Shown here: piece by piece, positions 36,055-44,549 of the stretch
How positions within the stretch are numbered: position 1 is the stretch's first letter
How the letters are laid out: every line of letters begins with the position of its first letter
Assembly (NCBI RefSeq): GCF_000332815.1
Contig: NZ_AOFD01000012.1
Location: 26,309-90,308 of the forward strand
DNA from: Arthrobacter nitrophenolicus
GTDB lineage: Bacteria; Actinomycetota; Actinomycetes; Actinomycetales; Micrococcaceae
DNA length: 64,000 bases
Direction: 5' to 3'
Made by a program: the position numbers and the translations under genes
The notes under the pieces: model-generated
The model's database searches: none
What the model was told of the DNA's origin: nothing
Seen by the model: only the letters and a program-made list of their open reading frames with translations

Positions 36055-37724
36055 TGGACGTCTGGTCCTCACTGATGGACGGTTTTGCCACCGCCCTGAC
36101 CCCCATGAACTTCCTGTACGCCGTCATCGGCGTGCTGCTGGGCACCGCCGTCGGCGTCCTTCCGGGCCTGGGCCCGGCCATGACCGTGGCGCTGCTGCTT
36201 CCGGTCACTTACGCCCTGGAACCCACCAGCGCCTTCATCATGTTTGCCGGCATCTACTACGGCGGCATGTACGGCGGCTCCACAACCTCGATCCTCTTGA
36301 ACACCCCGGGCGAATCGTCGTCGGTGGTGACGGCCATCGAAGGCAACAAGATGGCCAAGGCGGGCCGCGCGGCGCAGGCACTTGCGACGGCGGCCATCGG
36401 CTCGTTCGTTGCCGGCACCATCGGCACCGCGCTCCTCGCCGTCTTCGCACCCATCGTGGTGGAGTTCGCCGTCAGCCTGGGTGCCCCCAGCTACTTCGCC
36501 ATCATGGTGCTCGCCCTGCTGGCTGTGACGGCCGTCCTGGGCTCGTCCCGCCTGCGCGGCTTCGCCTCACTGGGCCTCGGCCTGGCCATCGGCCTGGTGG
36601 GCATCGATTCCGTGACCGGCCAGCGCCGCCTGACCTTCGGCCAGCCGCTGCTGGCGGACGGCCTGGACATCGTGGTGGTGGCCGTGGCCATCTTCGCCGT
36701 CGGTGAAGCCCTCTGGGTGGCCGCCCACCTGCGCCGCAATCCCCTGCATGTCATTCCCGTGGGGCGGCCCTGGATGGGCCGGAAGGACTGGGGGCGCTCC
36801 TGGAAGCCTTGGCTTCGTGGAACCGCCTTCGGCTTCCCGTTCGGCGCCTTGCCCGCCGGTGGTGCCGAGATCCCCACGTTCCTGTCCTACGTCACCGAAA
36901 AGCGCCTCTCCAAGCACCCCGAGGAATTCGGCAAGGGCGCCATCGAGGGTGTGGCCGGACCTGAGGCGGCGAACAATGCGGCTGCCGCCGGTACCCTGAC
37001 TCCGCTGCTGGCCCTGGGCCTGCCCACCAACGCAACCGCCGCCGTCATGCTGGCCGCCTTCACCACTTACGGCATCCAGCCCGGGCCGCAGCTCTTCTCC
37101 AGCCAGGGACCCCTGGTGTGGGCGCTGATCGCCAGCCTGTTCATCGGCAACCTGCTCCTCCTGCTGATCAACCTGCCGCTGGCACCGCTGTGGGCCAAGC
37201 TGCTGCAGCTGCCCCGTCCGTACCTCTACGCCGGCATCCTGTTCTTTGCCACGCTGGGCGCCTACTCGGTGAACCTGCAGGCGTTCGACCTGGTGGTCCT
37301 GCTGGTCCTGGGTGCGCTGGGCTTCATGATGCGCCGCTTTGGCCTTCCGGTCCTGCCGCTGATCCTTGGCGTCATCCTCGGCCCGCGCATCGAGGGGCAG
37401 CTCCGCAAGACCCTGCAGCTCAGTGCCGGCGACCCGGCCGGGCTCTTCAGCGAGCCGATTGCCATCGTCGTCTACATCATCGTGGCGCTCATCCTGGTGT
37501 GGCCGTTTGTCTTGAAGCTGATCCGCCGCAACCGGCCGCAGGCTGCCGGCGCCCCGTCGGCCCCGGCCGCCCCGTCAGGCAGTTCCGCCCCGTCAGGCAG
37601 TTCAGCGCCGGCAGAACTCCCCGGCCGCCAGGAGCCTGCAGCCCGCACCGAAACCACTGTCCATGCACCCGGTTCAGGCCACGAGGACCGCACTGTCCGC
37701 TCAGACAAGAAGGAGACACCATGA
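36054..37724 (+). CDS. tctA: Tripartite tricarboxylate transporter, large membrane subunit
   Basis: A 556-residue carrier with about 12 helices. Its two repeated signature segments are [20 protein letters not shown] with [20 protein letters not shown] near the N-terminus, and [20 protein letters not shown] with [20 protein letters not shown] in the second half. It moves tricarboxylates driven by an ion gradient. The C-terminus is extended by a Pro/Ser/Ala-rich cytoplasmic tail of about 50 residues with direct repeats ([11 protein letters not shown]), not usual for TctA. It starts 1 bp inside tctB's stop and ends overlapping the usp gene. Confidence 0.95.
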   Translation: MDVWSSLMDGFATALTPMNFLYAVIGVLLGTAVGVLPGLGPAMTVALLLPVTYALEPTSAFIMFAGIYYGGMYGGSTTSILLNTPGESSSVVTAIEGNKMAKAGRAAQALATAAIGSFVAGTIGTALLAVFAPIVVEFAVSLGAPSYFAIMVLALLAVTAVLGSSRLRGFASLGLGLAIGLVGIDSVTGQRRLTFGQPLLADGLDIVVVAVAIFAVGEALWVAAHLRRNPLHVIPVGRPWMGRKDWGRSWKPWLRGTAFGFPFGALPAGGAEIPTFLSYVTEKRLSKHPEEFGKGAIEGVAGPEAANNAAAAGTLTPLLALGLPTNATAAVMLAAFTTYGIQPGPQLFSSQGPLVWALIASLFIGNLLLLLINLPLAPLWAKLLQLPRPYLYAGILFFATLGAYSVNLQAFDLVVLLVLGALGFMMRRFGLPVLPLILGVILGPRIEGQLRKTLQLSAGDPAGLFSEPIAIVVYIIVALILVWPFVLKLIRRNRPQAAGAPSAPAAPSGSSAPSGSSAPAELPGRQEPAARTETTVHAPGSGHEDRTVRSDKKETP

Positions 37725-38113
37725 CCATCGTGGTGGGATACGTCCCGACCCCCGAAGGCGAAGCAGCCCTCACCCAGGCCATCACCGAGGCCCGGAAGAG
37801 CAACACCAGACTGTTGGTCATCAATTCGTCCCGTGGGGACGCGCTGGTGGACAACCGCTATGCCCAGGAGCCGGACATCCAGAGCATCGAGGACCGCCTG
37901 GCAACCCAGGGCATCGACCACGAGATCAAGCAGCCGGTCCGTGGGCACGATGCCGCAGCCGAGGTCCTGGATGCCGCGGAGGAGCACAACGCCGAGCTGA
38001 TCGTGATCGGCCTGCGCCGCCGGACCCCGGTGGGCAAGCTGATCATGGGCAGCGTCTCCCAGCGGATCCTGCTGGAAGCGGACTGCCCGGTCCTTGCCGT
38101 GAAGGCAGGCTAG
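37721..38113 (+). CDS. Universal stress protein in the tct operon
   Basis: A 130-residue single UspA domain. It begins [20 protein letters not shown] and has [20 protein letters not shown] and [15 protein letters not shown]. The ATP-loop residues differ slightly from the consensus: G-L-R-R-R-T-P-V-G instead of G-x-x-G-x-x-G. The ATG overlaps the tctA stop by 4 bp, so it is translationally coupled to the transporter. That suggests a regulatory or protective role tied to carboxylate uptake, which is inference. It ends overlapping, by 4 bp, the convergent fumarylacetoacetate hydrolase gene. Confidence 0.9.
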   Translation: MTIVVGYVPTPEGEAALTQAITEARKSNTRLLVINSSRGDALVDNRYAQEPDIQSIEDRLATQGIDHEIKQPVRGHDAAAEVLDAAEEHNAELIVIGLRRRTPVGKLIMGSVSQRILLEADCPVLAVKAG

Positions 38114-38973
38114 GAGCGGACCAGCTCCTGGCGCTGGCGGCCCAGCCCCTGCACCTCTACCTCCACCACGTCACCAGGCTGGAGGTAGGGGTAGCGGCCG
38201 CTCAGCGCCACCCCCTCCGGGGTTCCGGTGAGGATCACGTCACCGGGCTCCAGGCGCATGTACTGGCTGCAGTGGTGGACCAGCGTGGGTGCGTCGAAAA
38301 TCAGCTGCGCCGTGTCCGAGTCCTGGCGTGGCTCCCCGTTGACCCAGCTCTGAAGCGGCAGGTTCCCGCCGTCGATATCCTCTGCCGGCACAAGCCACGG
38401 GCCCAGGGGTGTGGACCCCGGCAATGTCTTGCCCTTGGTCCATTGCCCCGCCGCGCCGGGAAGCTGGTACGCCCGCTCGGAAAGGTCATTCGCCGTGACG
38501 TAGCCGGCGATGCATGCCGCCGCCTCTGCGGTGCTTTCCAGGTAGCTGGCTTCCCGTCCGATGACGATGCCCAGCTCCACTTCCCAGTCGAACTTGCTGG
38601 ACAGCGGCGGAACTGCGGCCCGGTCGAAGGGCCCGGTGACAGTATTGCTGGGCTTGAGGAACATGACCGGTACCTCCGGCGGGGTGGCGCCCGACTCCGC
38701 CGCATGGGCCGCGTAGTTCATGCCGATACCCACCACCGCTCCCGGCCGGGCCACCGGGGACCCCACGCGCAGGTTCGGCGCGTCTTCAACGGCCGGCAAT
38801 GTCCCGGCTTCCAGCGCGGCACGGACCTTCGCAACGCCGCCGGACGCCAGGAAGGCGCCGTCCACATCGCGGGTCAGCGGGAGAAGGCTGAAGTACTGGC
38901 CGGAGCCATTGTCCGCCGTCACCAGGACCACCGGCTGCTCGTGCCCGCTCTCGCCCAGGCGCATTAGCTTCAT
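38110..38973 (-). CDS. Fumarylacetoacetate hydrolase family protein
   Basis: A 287-residue enzyme of the FAH superfamily, which hydrolyses C-C bonds or decarboxylates/isomerises dicarbonyl acids in aromatic or sugar-acid degradation. The N-terminal part has GSPVARPGAVVGIGMNYAAH. The metal site follows: WEVELGIVIGREA contains the conserved E-x-E pair, and the Asp of the following region is in VTANDLSERAY. TGTPEGVALSGRYPYLQPGD is the typical late FAH segment. The substrate is unknown. It lies next to a carboxylate transporter operon but on the opposite strand. Confidence 0.92.
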   Translation of the reverse strand: MKLMRLGESGHEQPVVLVTADNGSGQYFSLLPLTRDVDGAFLASGGVAKVRAALEAGTLPAVEDAPNLRVGSPVARPGAVVGIGMNYAAHAAESGATPPEVPVMFLKPSNTVTGPFDRAAVPPLSSKFDWEVELGIVIGREASYLESTAEAAACIAGYVTANDLSERAYQLPGAAGQWTKGKTLPGSTPLGPWLVPAEDIDGGNLPLQSWVNGEPRQDSDTAQLIFDAPTLVHHCSQYMRLEPGDVILTGTPEGVALSGRYPYLQPGDVVEVEVQGLGRQRQELVRS

Positions 38974-39161
38974 GGTGGGTCTCCTTTATTCCGTGGTCCC
39001 GGTTTGCTGGATTTCATAGTGGCCGATGCGGCCAGGCTCCCGCCAAACGTACCGATTGTGACTGGCCTTCAGGCCGCCAAAACAGCAGTCATCTGACATC
39101 TTTGGATGAGGCGGGTAAACTGGACCAGCCCTCCGGCACGAAAACACAGAAAGTTCAGCAC

Positions 39162-39421
39162 ATGACGACAGCAACTTTGGAACGCCACCCGGCTACCACG
39201 GAGCCCGCTGAAGCAGCGCCCGCCCGGTCCATCGACCTGGAATTCTCCAGTGCCCTCGAGGTGCACGCCGGCTGGAAGAGGCTGTTGCCGAGCTGATCGA
39301 GGTGGCAAGCAAGGACGCCTCCTGCGGCATCCTGGTGACCAGGCTCCACCCGGGCCGCTACACCGTGGCCCTGGATGAATCAGTGCCGTTCGGCGAAACC
39401 TATGAGGCCATCGCCGCGTAA
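39162..39421 (+). CDS. Small conserved hypothetical protein (frameshift in sequence)
   Basis: About 86 residues when corrected. It begins MTTATLERHPATTEPAEAAP, then RSIDLEFSSALEVHAG. The frame breaks near 39272, and adding one base continues as LEEAVAELIEVASKDASCGI, ending LVTRLHPGRYTVALDESVPF and GETYEAIAA. It is soluble, with no signal peptide. I do not recognise a characterised family. A clear hairpin terminator follows 34 bp later, which supports an independently transcribed small gene. Confidence 0.7.
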
Positions 39422-39454
39422 GCACGGCCCTTCCGGCACAAGCCGCTTAAGCAC

Positions 39455-39490
39455 AAATCCCCGCACCGCCCAAGGCGGTACGGGGATTTT
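39455..39490 (+). terminator. Intrinsic terminator
   Basis: AAATCCCCGCACCGCC, loop CAA, then GGCGGTACGGGGATTT forms a roughly 15-bp stem with one mismatch, followed by TTTTGCTGTTT. It ends the small hypothetical gene at 39162-39421 and faces the convergent gene ending at 39510. Confidence 0.85.
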
Positions 39491-39509
39491 GCTGTTTCTC
39501 CAGGGGCTG

Positions 39510-39746
39510 CTAGCCGCGGCGGACCTGCACGCCGTCGGACTTCAGGAAGAGCTGTTTTTCCGCCGGGCCCGCCGGCACAAGCCACAGGACGTTTCCGCTC
39601 TGCGACACCTCTTCCACCTCCCCGGCCGCTACAACATGCGCATGCTTGATGATCTCGACGCGGTCACCGACGGAAAGGCTCTTCCAGTCGGACACCACGG
39701 CGGAATGGGCATTGCGCCTCGATAGGACTGCCCCACGTGCTTTCAT
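39510..39746 (-). CDS. Small conserved hypothetical protein
   Basis: A 78-residue protein starting at the ATG at 39746 (AAAGGGG lies upstream). A GTG 36 bp earlier would add 12 residues. It has SDWKSLSVGDRVEIIKHAHV and AAGEVEEVSQSGNVLWLVPA, suggesting a small SH3-like or PilZ-like beta barrel. The end is EKQLFLKSDGVQVRRG. There is no signal peptide. It lies about 160 bp after hutH on the same strand. I know no function for it. Confidence 0.68.
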   Translation of the reverse strand: MKARGAVLSRRNAHSAVVSDWKSLSVGDRVEIIKHAHVVAAGEVEEVSQSGNVLWLVPAGPAEKQLFLKSDGVQVRRG

Positions 39747-39908
39747 GTGAACTTCTACCCCTTTGTATACGTTCTGCGCCACAGCCTCGTTGATGTGACT
39801 TTCACTACACCTTCAGTTCTACTACACTCTGTGCACCCCTGATGGCCGTGTCGGCCAAAATTCCATCAGGTGGACACAGAGGCAGCAGAAGCCGAAGATC
39901 CTTCGCTG

Positions 39909-41501
39909 TCAGGCGAGGGAGCCAACGGCGGATTCGGCCGCCCGGCGCACCTCACCCGATGCCACCAGCCGGTCAGCCGTTTCCAGTTCCGGAGAGAGGA
40001 AGCGGTCCGTTCCGGGCCCCGCCACCACCTCGCGGAGGGCAGCCACCACGGCGGCACCGGCCGGCCCGGGCGTCAGGACGCCCCCGGACAGCTGTGTGCG
40101 GATGTCCAGGGCCCGGGCCGAGGTGACCAGCTCAATAGCCAGGACGCGGCGCAAGTTGTCCACGGCCTTCCGCAGCTTGCGGGCCGCATGCCAGCCCATG
40201 GACACGTGGTCCTCCTGCATGGCGGAGCTCGGGATGGAGTCCACCGACGCCGGGACTGCCAGCCGCTTGTTGTCCGAGACCAGCCCCGCCTGGGTGTACT
40301 GCGCGATCATCAGGCCGGAGTCGACGCCGGGGTCTGCCGCCAGGAAGGCCGGCAGGCCGTGCGAGCGCGCGGGATCGAGCATCCGGTCCGTCCGGCGCTC
40401 GGCGATGGAGCTCAGGTCAGCCACCGCGATGGCCAGGTAGTCCAGGACGTAGGCCACCGGGGCGCCGTGGAAGTTACCGTTGGAGCTGACCCGGCCGTCG
40501 GGCAGCACCACGGGGTTGTCGATGGCGGCCGCCAGCTCACGGGTGGCCACGAGTTCGGCATGGTCCACGGTGTCCCTGACGGCACCGGCGACCTGCGGCG
40601 CGCAGCGGAGCGAGTAGGCGTCCTGGACGCGCGAATCGCCCACCCGGTGGGAGGCCACGATCGGCGAACTGGAAAGCACGCGCAGCATGTTGTCCGCGCT
40701 GGCCGCCTGTCCCGGATGGGGACGCAGGGCGGCGTGCAGCTCCGGGAGGAACACCTGGTCGGTGCCGAGCAGTGCCTCGACGCTGAGCGCGGCAGTGATG
40801 TCCGCCGTCGTCAGAAGCTGGCGGAGGTCGGCGATGGCCATCAGGAGCATGCCCAGCATGCCCTCCGTGCCATTGACGAGGGCAAGGCCCTCCTTCTCGG
40901 CGAGGACGACGGGGTCGATGCCGTGCCCTGCAAGCAGTTCGGCGACAGGCCGCTGTCCCTGCCCGCCGTAACGGACGCCGTCGGGCCCTTCCGCTTCACC
41001 CTCGCCCATCAGCACCAGGGCGCAGTGCGAGAGCGGGGCGAGGTCGCCGGAGCAGCCGAGCGACCCGAACTCGCGGACCACCGGGGTGATGCCGGCGTTG
41101 AGCACGTCCACCATGGTCTGGAGGACCACGGGACGGACGCCGGTGCGGCCTGATGCCAGGGTCTTGGCCCGCAGGAACATGATGCCGCGCACCACTTCGC
41201 GTTCCACCGCCGGCCCCATCCCGGCGGCGTGGCTGCGGATCAGGCTCTTTTGGAGCTGGGTTCGCAGCTCGTTGGGGATGTGCCGGTTGGCGAGGGCGCC
41301 GAAGCCGGTGGAGATGCCGTAGGCGGGGGTGTCGCTCGCGGCCAGGCTGTCGATGTGGGCGCGGACTTTGGCGACGGCGTCGAGGGCCTCAGGCGCAACG
41401 GCAACCTTGGCGTTGTGGCGCGCGACGGCGAGCACATCCTCGGGCGTGACGCCGCTGGAGCCGAGGGTGACGGTCAGCGGTTCATGGGTTGTGATGGTCA
41501 T
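39909..41501 (-). CDS. hutH: Histidine ammonia-lyase
   Basis: A 530-residue enzyme that deaminates L-histidine to urocanate, the first step of histidine use. YGISTGFGALANR (Tyr about 61) and the MIO loop FGSLGCSGDLAPLSH are conserved, the self-cyclising tripeptide being about residues 150-152. Here it reads Cys-Ser-Gly, whereas the textbook motif is Ala-Ser-Gly. Further conserved segments are NGTEGMLGMLLMAI and QEDHVSMGWHAARKLRKAV. It lies 75 bp downstream of hutU on the same strand, with a stem-loop in between. Transcription probably starts from the hutU promoter carrying the IclR-type site. Confidence 0.95.
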   Translation of the reverse strand: MTITTHEPLTVTLGSSGVTPEDVLAVARHNAKVAVAPEALDAVAKVRAHIDSLAASDTPAYGISTGFGALANRHIPNELRTQLQKSLIRSHAAGMGPAVEREVVRGIMFLRAKTLASGRTGVRPVVLQTMVDVLNAGITPVVREFGSLGCSGDLAPLSHCALVLMGEGEAEGPDGVRYGGQGQRPVAELLAGHGIDPVVLAEKEGLALVNGTEGMLGMLLMAIADLRQLLTTADITAALSVEALLGTDQVFLPELHAALRPHPGQAASADNMLRVLSSSPIVASHRVGDSRVQDAYSLRCAPQVAGAVRDTVDHAELVATRELAAAIDNPVVLPDGRVSSNGNFHGAPVAYVLDYLAIAVADLSSIAERRTDRMLDPARSHGLPAFLAADPGVDSGLMIAQYTQAGLVSDNKRLAVPASVDSIPSSAMQEDHVSMGWHAARKLRKAVDNLRRVLAIELVTSARALDIRTQLSGGVLTPGPAGAAVVAALREVVAGPGTDRFLSPELETADRLVASGEVRRAAESAVGSLA

Positions 41502-41539
41502 TGAAGTTCCTACTTCTGTGGTTGAGCCTGTGGCGTTGG

Positions 41540-41575
41540 TTGAGCTTGTCGAAACCTTGATTTCGACAAGCTCAA
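41540..41575. repeat. 15-bp perfect stem-loop between hutU and hutH
   Basis: TTGAGCTTGTCGAAA, loop CCTTGA, then TTTCGACAAGCTCAA forms a perfect 15-bp stem, starting 1 bp after the hutU stop. It may be a dispersed palindromic repeat or an mRNA stability or processing element. A partial copy (TTTCAGCCTGTCGAAG) lies near 46187-46202. Confidence 0.75.
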
Positions 41576-41576
41576 A

Positions 41577-43273
41577 TCACCGGTTCTCGTTCATCGGGAT
41601 GCGGACGCCGCGTTCCTTGGCCACTTCGAGGGCGCGGTCATAGCCGGCGTCGGCGTGCCGGATGACGCCCATGCCGGGGTCGTTGGTCAGGAGGCGTTCC
41701 AGCTTTTCGGCGGCGAGGTCGGTGCCGTCTGCGACGGAGACCTGGCCGGCGTGGATGGAGCGGCCGATTCCCACGCCGCCGCCGTGGTGCAGGGACACCC
41801 AGGTGGCACCGGAGGCGGTGTTCAGCAGCGCGTTCAGCAGGGGCCAGTCGGCGATCGCGTCGGAGCCGTCTGCCATGGCCTCGGTCTCGCGGTACGGGGA
41901 CGCGACGGAGCCGGAATCGAGGTGGTCGCGGCCGATCACGATGGGAGCCTTGACCTTGCCTTCCTTGACGAGCCGGTTGAACAGCAGCCCGGCCTTGGCG
42001 CGTTCGCCGTAGCCAAGCCAGCAGATGCGGGCGGGCAGGCCTTCGAACTCCACGCGTTCCTGAGCGGCGTCGATCCAGCGGTGCAGGTGCTGGTTCTCCG
42101 GGAACAGTTCCTTGATGCTTCATCGGTGACCCGGATGTCCTCGGGATCACCGGACAGCGCCACCCAGCGGAACGGGCCCAGGCCCTCGCAGAACAGCGGC
42201 CGGATGTATGCCGGGACGAAGCCGGGGAACTCGAAAGCGCGCTCGTAGCCGCCCTTGCGGGCCTCGTCGCGGATCGAGTTGCCGTAGTCGAAGACTTCGG
42301 CGCCGGCGTCCTGGAACTCCACCATGGCCTGGACGTGCCGGGCCATCGAGGCCTGGGCCTTCTTGGTGAATCCTTCCGGATCCGACTCGGCCTCGCGGTG
42401 CCATTCGGCCACGGAAATGCCCTCGGGCAGGTAGCTCAGCGGATCGTGGGCGGAGGTCTGGTCAGTGACGATGTCCACGGTGAGTTCGCCGGCCCTGTGG
42501 CGGCGGAGGATCTCGGGGAAGACCTCGGCGGCGTTGCCCACGTAACCCACAGACCAGCCGCGGCGCTCTTCCTTGGCCTTGAGCACCTTGGCGATGGCGG
42601 CGTCGAGGTCGGTTTCCACTTCGTCCAGGTAGCGCTTGCCGGCGCGGCGGCGCAGGCGGGTCTCGTCGACGTCGACAATCAGGCAGGCGCCCTCGTTCAG
42701 CGTGACAGCCAGTGGCTGGGCGCCGCCCATGCCGCCGCAGCCGCCGGTGAGGGTCAGGGTGCCGGCGAGGGTGCCGTTCTCGTCCCCGGTGAGCTTGCGG
42801 GCGATCGCGGCGAAGGTCTCGAAGGTGCCCTGCAGGATTCCCTGCGTGCCGATGTAGATCCAGGACCCGGCGGTCATCTGGCCGTACATCATCAGGCCCT
42901 CGGCTTCGAGCCGGCGGAACTCCGGCCACGTGGCCCAGTCCCCCACCAGGTTGGAGTTGGCCAGCAGCACCCGGGGCGCCCATTCGTTGGTGCGGAACAC
43001 ACCCACCGGCTTGCCGGACTGGACCAGCAGGGTCTCGTCCTTTTCCATGGTTTCCAGGGTCCGGGTGATGGCGTCGAACGCGGCCCAGGACCGGACAGCA
43101 CGGCCGGTGCCGCCGTAGACCACCAGGTCATCCGGGCGCTCGGCGACCTCGGGGTCCAGGTTGTTCATCAGCATGCGCAACGGCGCTTCGGTCTGCCAGG
43201 ACTTGGCGGTGAGCCCGGTGCCGCGGGCAGCTTTGACCGGGCGGGCACCGGTGGTGAAATCGGCGGGTGCCAT
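41577..43273 (-). CDS. hutU: Urocanate hydratase (frameshift in sequence)
   Basis: About 565 residues when corrected. It converts urocanate to imidazolonepropionate with a tightly bound NAD+. The N-terminal segment has [18 protein letters not shown] and the Gly-rich [20 protein letters not shown]. Later come [19 protein letters not shown] and [16 protein letters not shown]. The frame breaks near 42116; restoring one base gives [19 protein letters not shown]. The last part, [20 protein letters not shown] and the terminal [15 protein letters not shown], is in the second frame. It is the first gene of the hutU-hutH pair. Confidence 0.94.
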
Positions 43274-43369
43274 GATGGCTCCTTTTCATGTGTGTCTGTG
43301 ATGGGAAAGAACTTCTGTAACAACTAAAGCCCTTTGGGAAGGGGGTTCACAGGGGTTTTGCGAGGGTGC

Positions 43370-43387
43370 TGTCCGGCATTCCAGACA
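43370..43387. promoter_or_regulatory. Putative IclR operator upstream of hutU
   Basis: TGTCCGGCATTCCAGACA is an 18-bp palindrome (TGTCCGG, 4-nt spacer CATT, CCAGACA; one mismatch). It lies 97 bp upstream of the hutU start, the same distance as the related site upstream of iclR. The geometry fits binding of an IclR-family dimer. Confidence 0.68.
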
Positions 43388-43402
43388 CCCGCGGCCGGCC
43401 AG

Positions 43403-43463
43403 GTTGCTCTATCACTTAAGGCTCCCATTCCGGGGTTTTAGCAGCCGTAAGTGATGGAGCAAC
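43403..43463. repeat. 16-bp inverted repeat between hutU and iclR
   Basis: GTTGCTCTATCACTTA (43403-43418) and TAAGTGATGGAGCAAC (43448-43463) pair over 16 bp with one mismatch, around a 29-nt loop. It lies 6 bp after the iclR stop. It may be the iclR terminator, or a miniature repeat element of the kind scattered in Arthrobacter intergenic DNA. Confidence 0.7.
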
Positions 43464-43468
43464 GAGGG

Positions 43469-44290
43469 TTATTTGCCGGGGCGTCCGTGAATCCGGACCG
43501 ATAGTTCGTCGGCGACCTTCTGGACCCGGGCGGCCAGCGCGGGCCACTCGTCCGCCGCCAGCTTATCCTCGAGGAAGGTGACGGCGACGGCGGCCGTGGG
43601 CCAGCCCAGGTGGTCGGTGACGGCGGCGGCGATGGACCCGAACCCTGGCGTCACCTCGCCGTGCTCGGTGGCATAGCCGCGGTGCCGGACCTGGTCCAGG
43701 TGGGAGGACAGCGCGGAATACTTCATGATGGGCGTCTCGGTCTCATGCCGGGCCGTGAACGCAGCCGCGTTCGGGTAGAGCGCGCGGACCTGAGACTTGG
43801 GCAGTGCGGCGAGGATGGCGCGCCCGCTGGCGGTGAGGTGGCTGGGAAGCCGGACGCCGACGTCGGTCACCAGGGACGGGCGGTTCTTGGCCCGCTCCTC
43901 CACGATGTACAGCACGTCGCGGCCGTGCAGCACGGCCAGGTGCGCACTCTCGCCGATGGCGTCCACCAGCGACGCCAGCAGCGGGCGGCCCAGCCGGGAC
44001 AGCGGCTCCTGGCGGGAGTACGCGGAACTGAGTTCGAAGGCGCTGATCCCCAGCCCGTAGCGCTGCTCCTCATGCAGGTGGAGCACAAAGCCGTTGGCCT
44101 CCATGACCCCCAGCAGGTGGTAGACGCTGGAGCGCGGCAGCCCGAGTGTCGCCGCGATCTGGGACGCTGCCATCGGCCCCCGCCGGGACGCGAGCAGCTT
44201 CAAAATGCGCAGCGTGTTTTCGGCCGCGGGAACTTTCGACGCCACCCTTGCTTCGCGCGCGGGGGCCGGCTGGGTTTCCGTTACTGCCAC
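43469..44290 (-). CDS. IclR-family regulator, likely controlling hut genes
   Basis: A 273-residue regulator. The GTG at 44290 follows GGAGGGAGGAG, which decides the start over a longer open frame. Residues about 23-80 are a winged HTH (MAASQIAATLGLPRSSVYHL). The C-terminal IclR effector domain runs from about 100 to 260 (LASLVDAIGESAHLAVLHGR; YATEHGEVTPGFGSIAAAV). It lies upstream of hutU on the same strand. Matching 18-bp palindromes at the same 97-bp distance upstream of both its own gene and hutU suggest autoregulation and control of histidine catabolism. The inducer, probably urocanate, is not shown by sequence. Confidence 0.88.
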   Translation of the reverse strand: MAVTETQPAPAREARVASKVPAAENTLRILKLLASRRGPMAASQIAATLGLPRSSVYHLLGVMEANGFVLHLHEEQRYGLGISAFELSSAYSRQEPLSRLGRPLLASLVDAIGESAHLAVLHGRDVLYIVEERAKNRPSLVTDVGVRLPSHLTASGRAILAALPKSQVRALYPNAAAFTARHETETPIMKYSALSSHLDQVRHRGYATEHGEVTPGFGSIAAAVTDHLGWPTAAVAVTFLEDKLAADEWPALAARVQKVADELSVRIHGRPGK

Positions 44291-44386
44291 AGGTACTCCT
44301 CCCTCCGGGAAACCGGAACTGTCCGGTATCCCATACACAAGGATGCGCCCTTAGGGGAAGAACAGACCACCGCTAGCAAGAACCGT

Positions 44387-44404
44387 TGTCTGGGATTCCA
44401 GACA
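44387..44404. promoter_or_regulatory. Putative IclR autoregulatory operator
   Basis: TGTCTGGGATTCCAGACA is a perfect palindrome of two 7-bp arms around GATT, and the best of the three sites. It lies 97 bp upstream of the iclR GTG, matching the hutU site in both sequence and distance. Confidence 0.68.
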
Positions 44405-44549
44405 TCGCCAGTGACTGCAGCAACGGACGACGCCGGGCCTACCTCGTGGACGAAACGTCGCCCTTGCCCGTGGTCCAGCCTGCCCGGGAAGGCTGGTCCG
44501 GCATGGCCCGACCGGTGCCGCCCGCCCCGCCCCGGGACTAAAATCAGGC

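Noticed and set aside
41577..43273. hutU as a genuine pseudogene
   Set aside because: The break is a single missing base, both parts keep full family conservation, and many unrelated genes in the window show the same type of break. Sequence error is far more likely.
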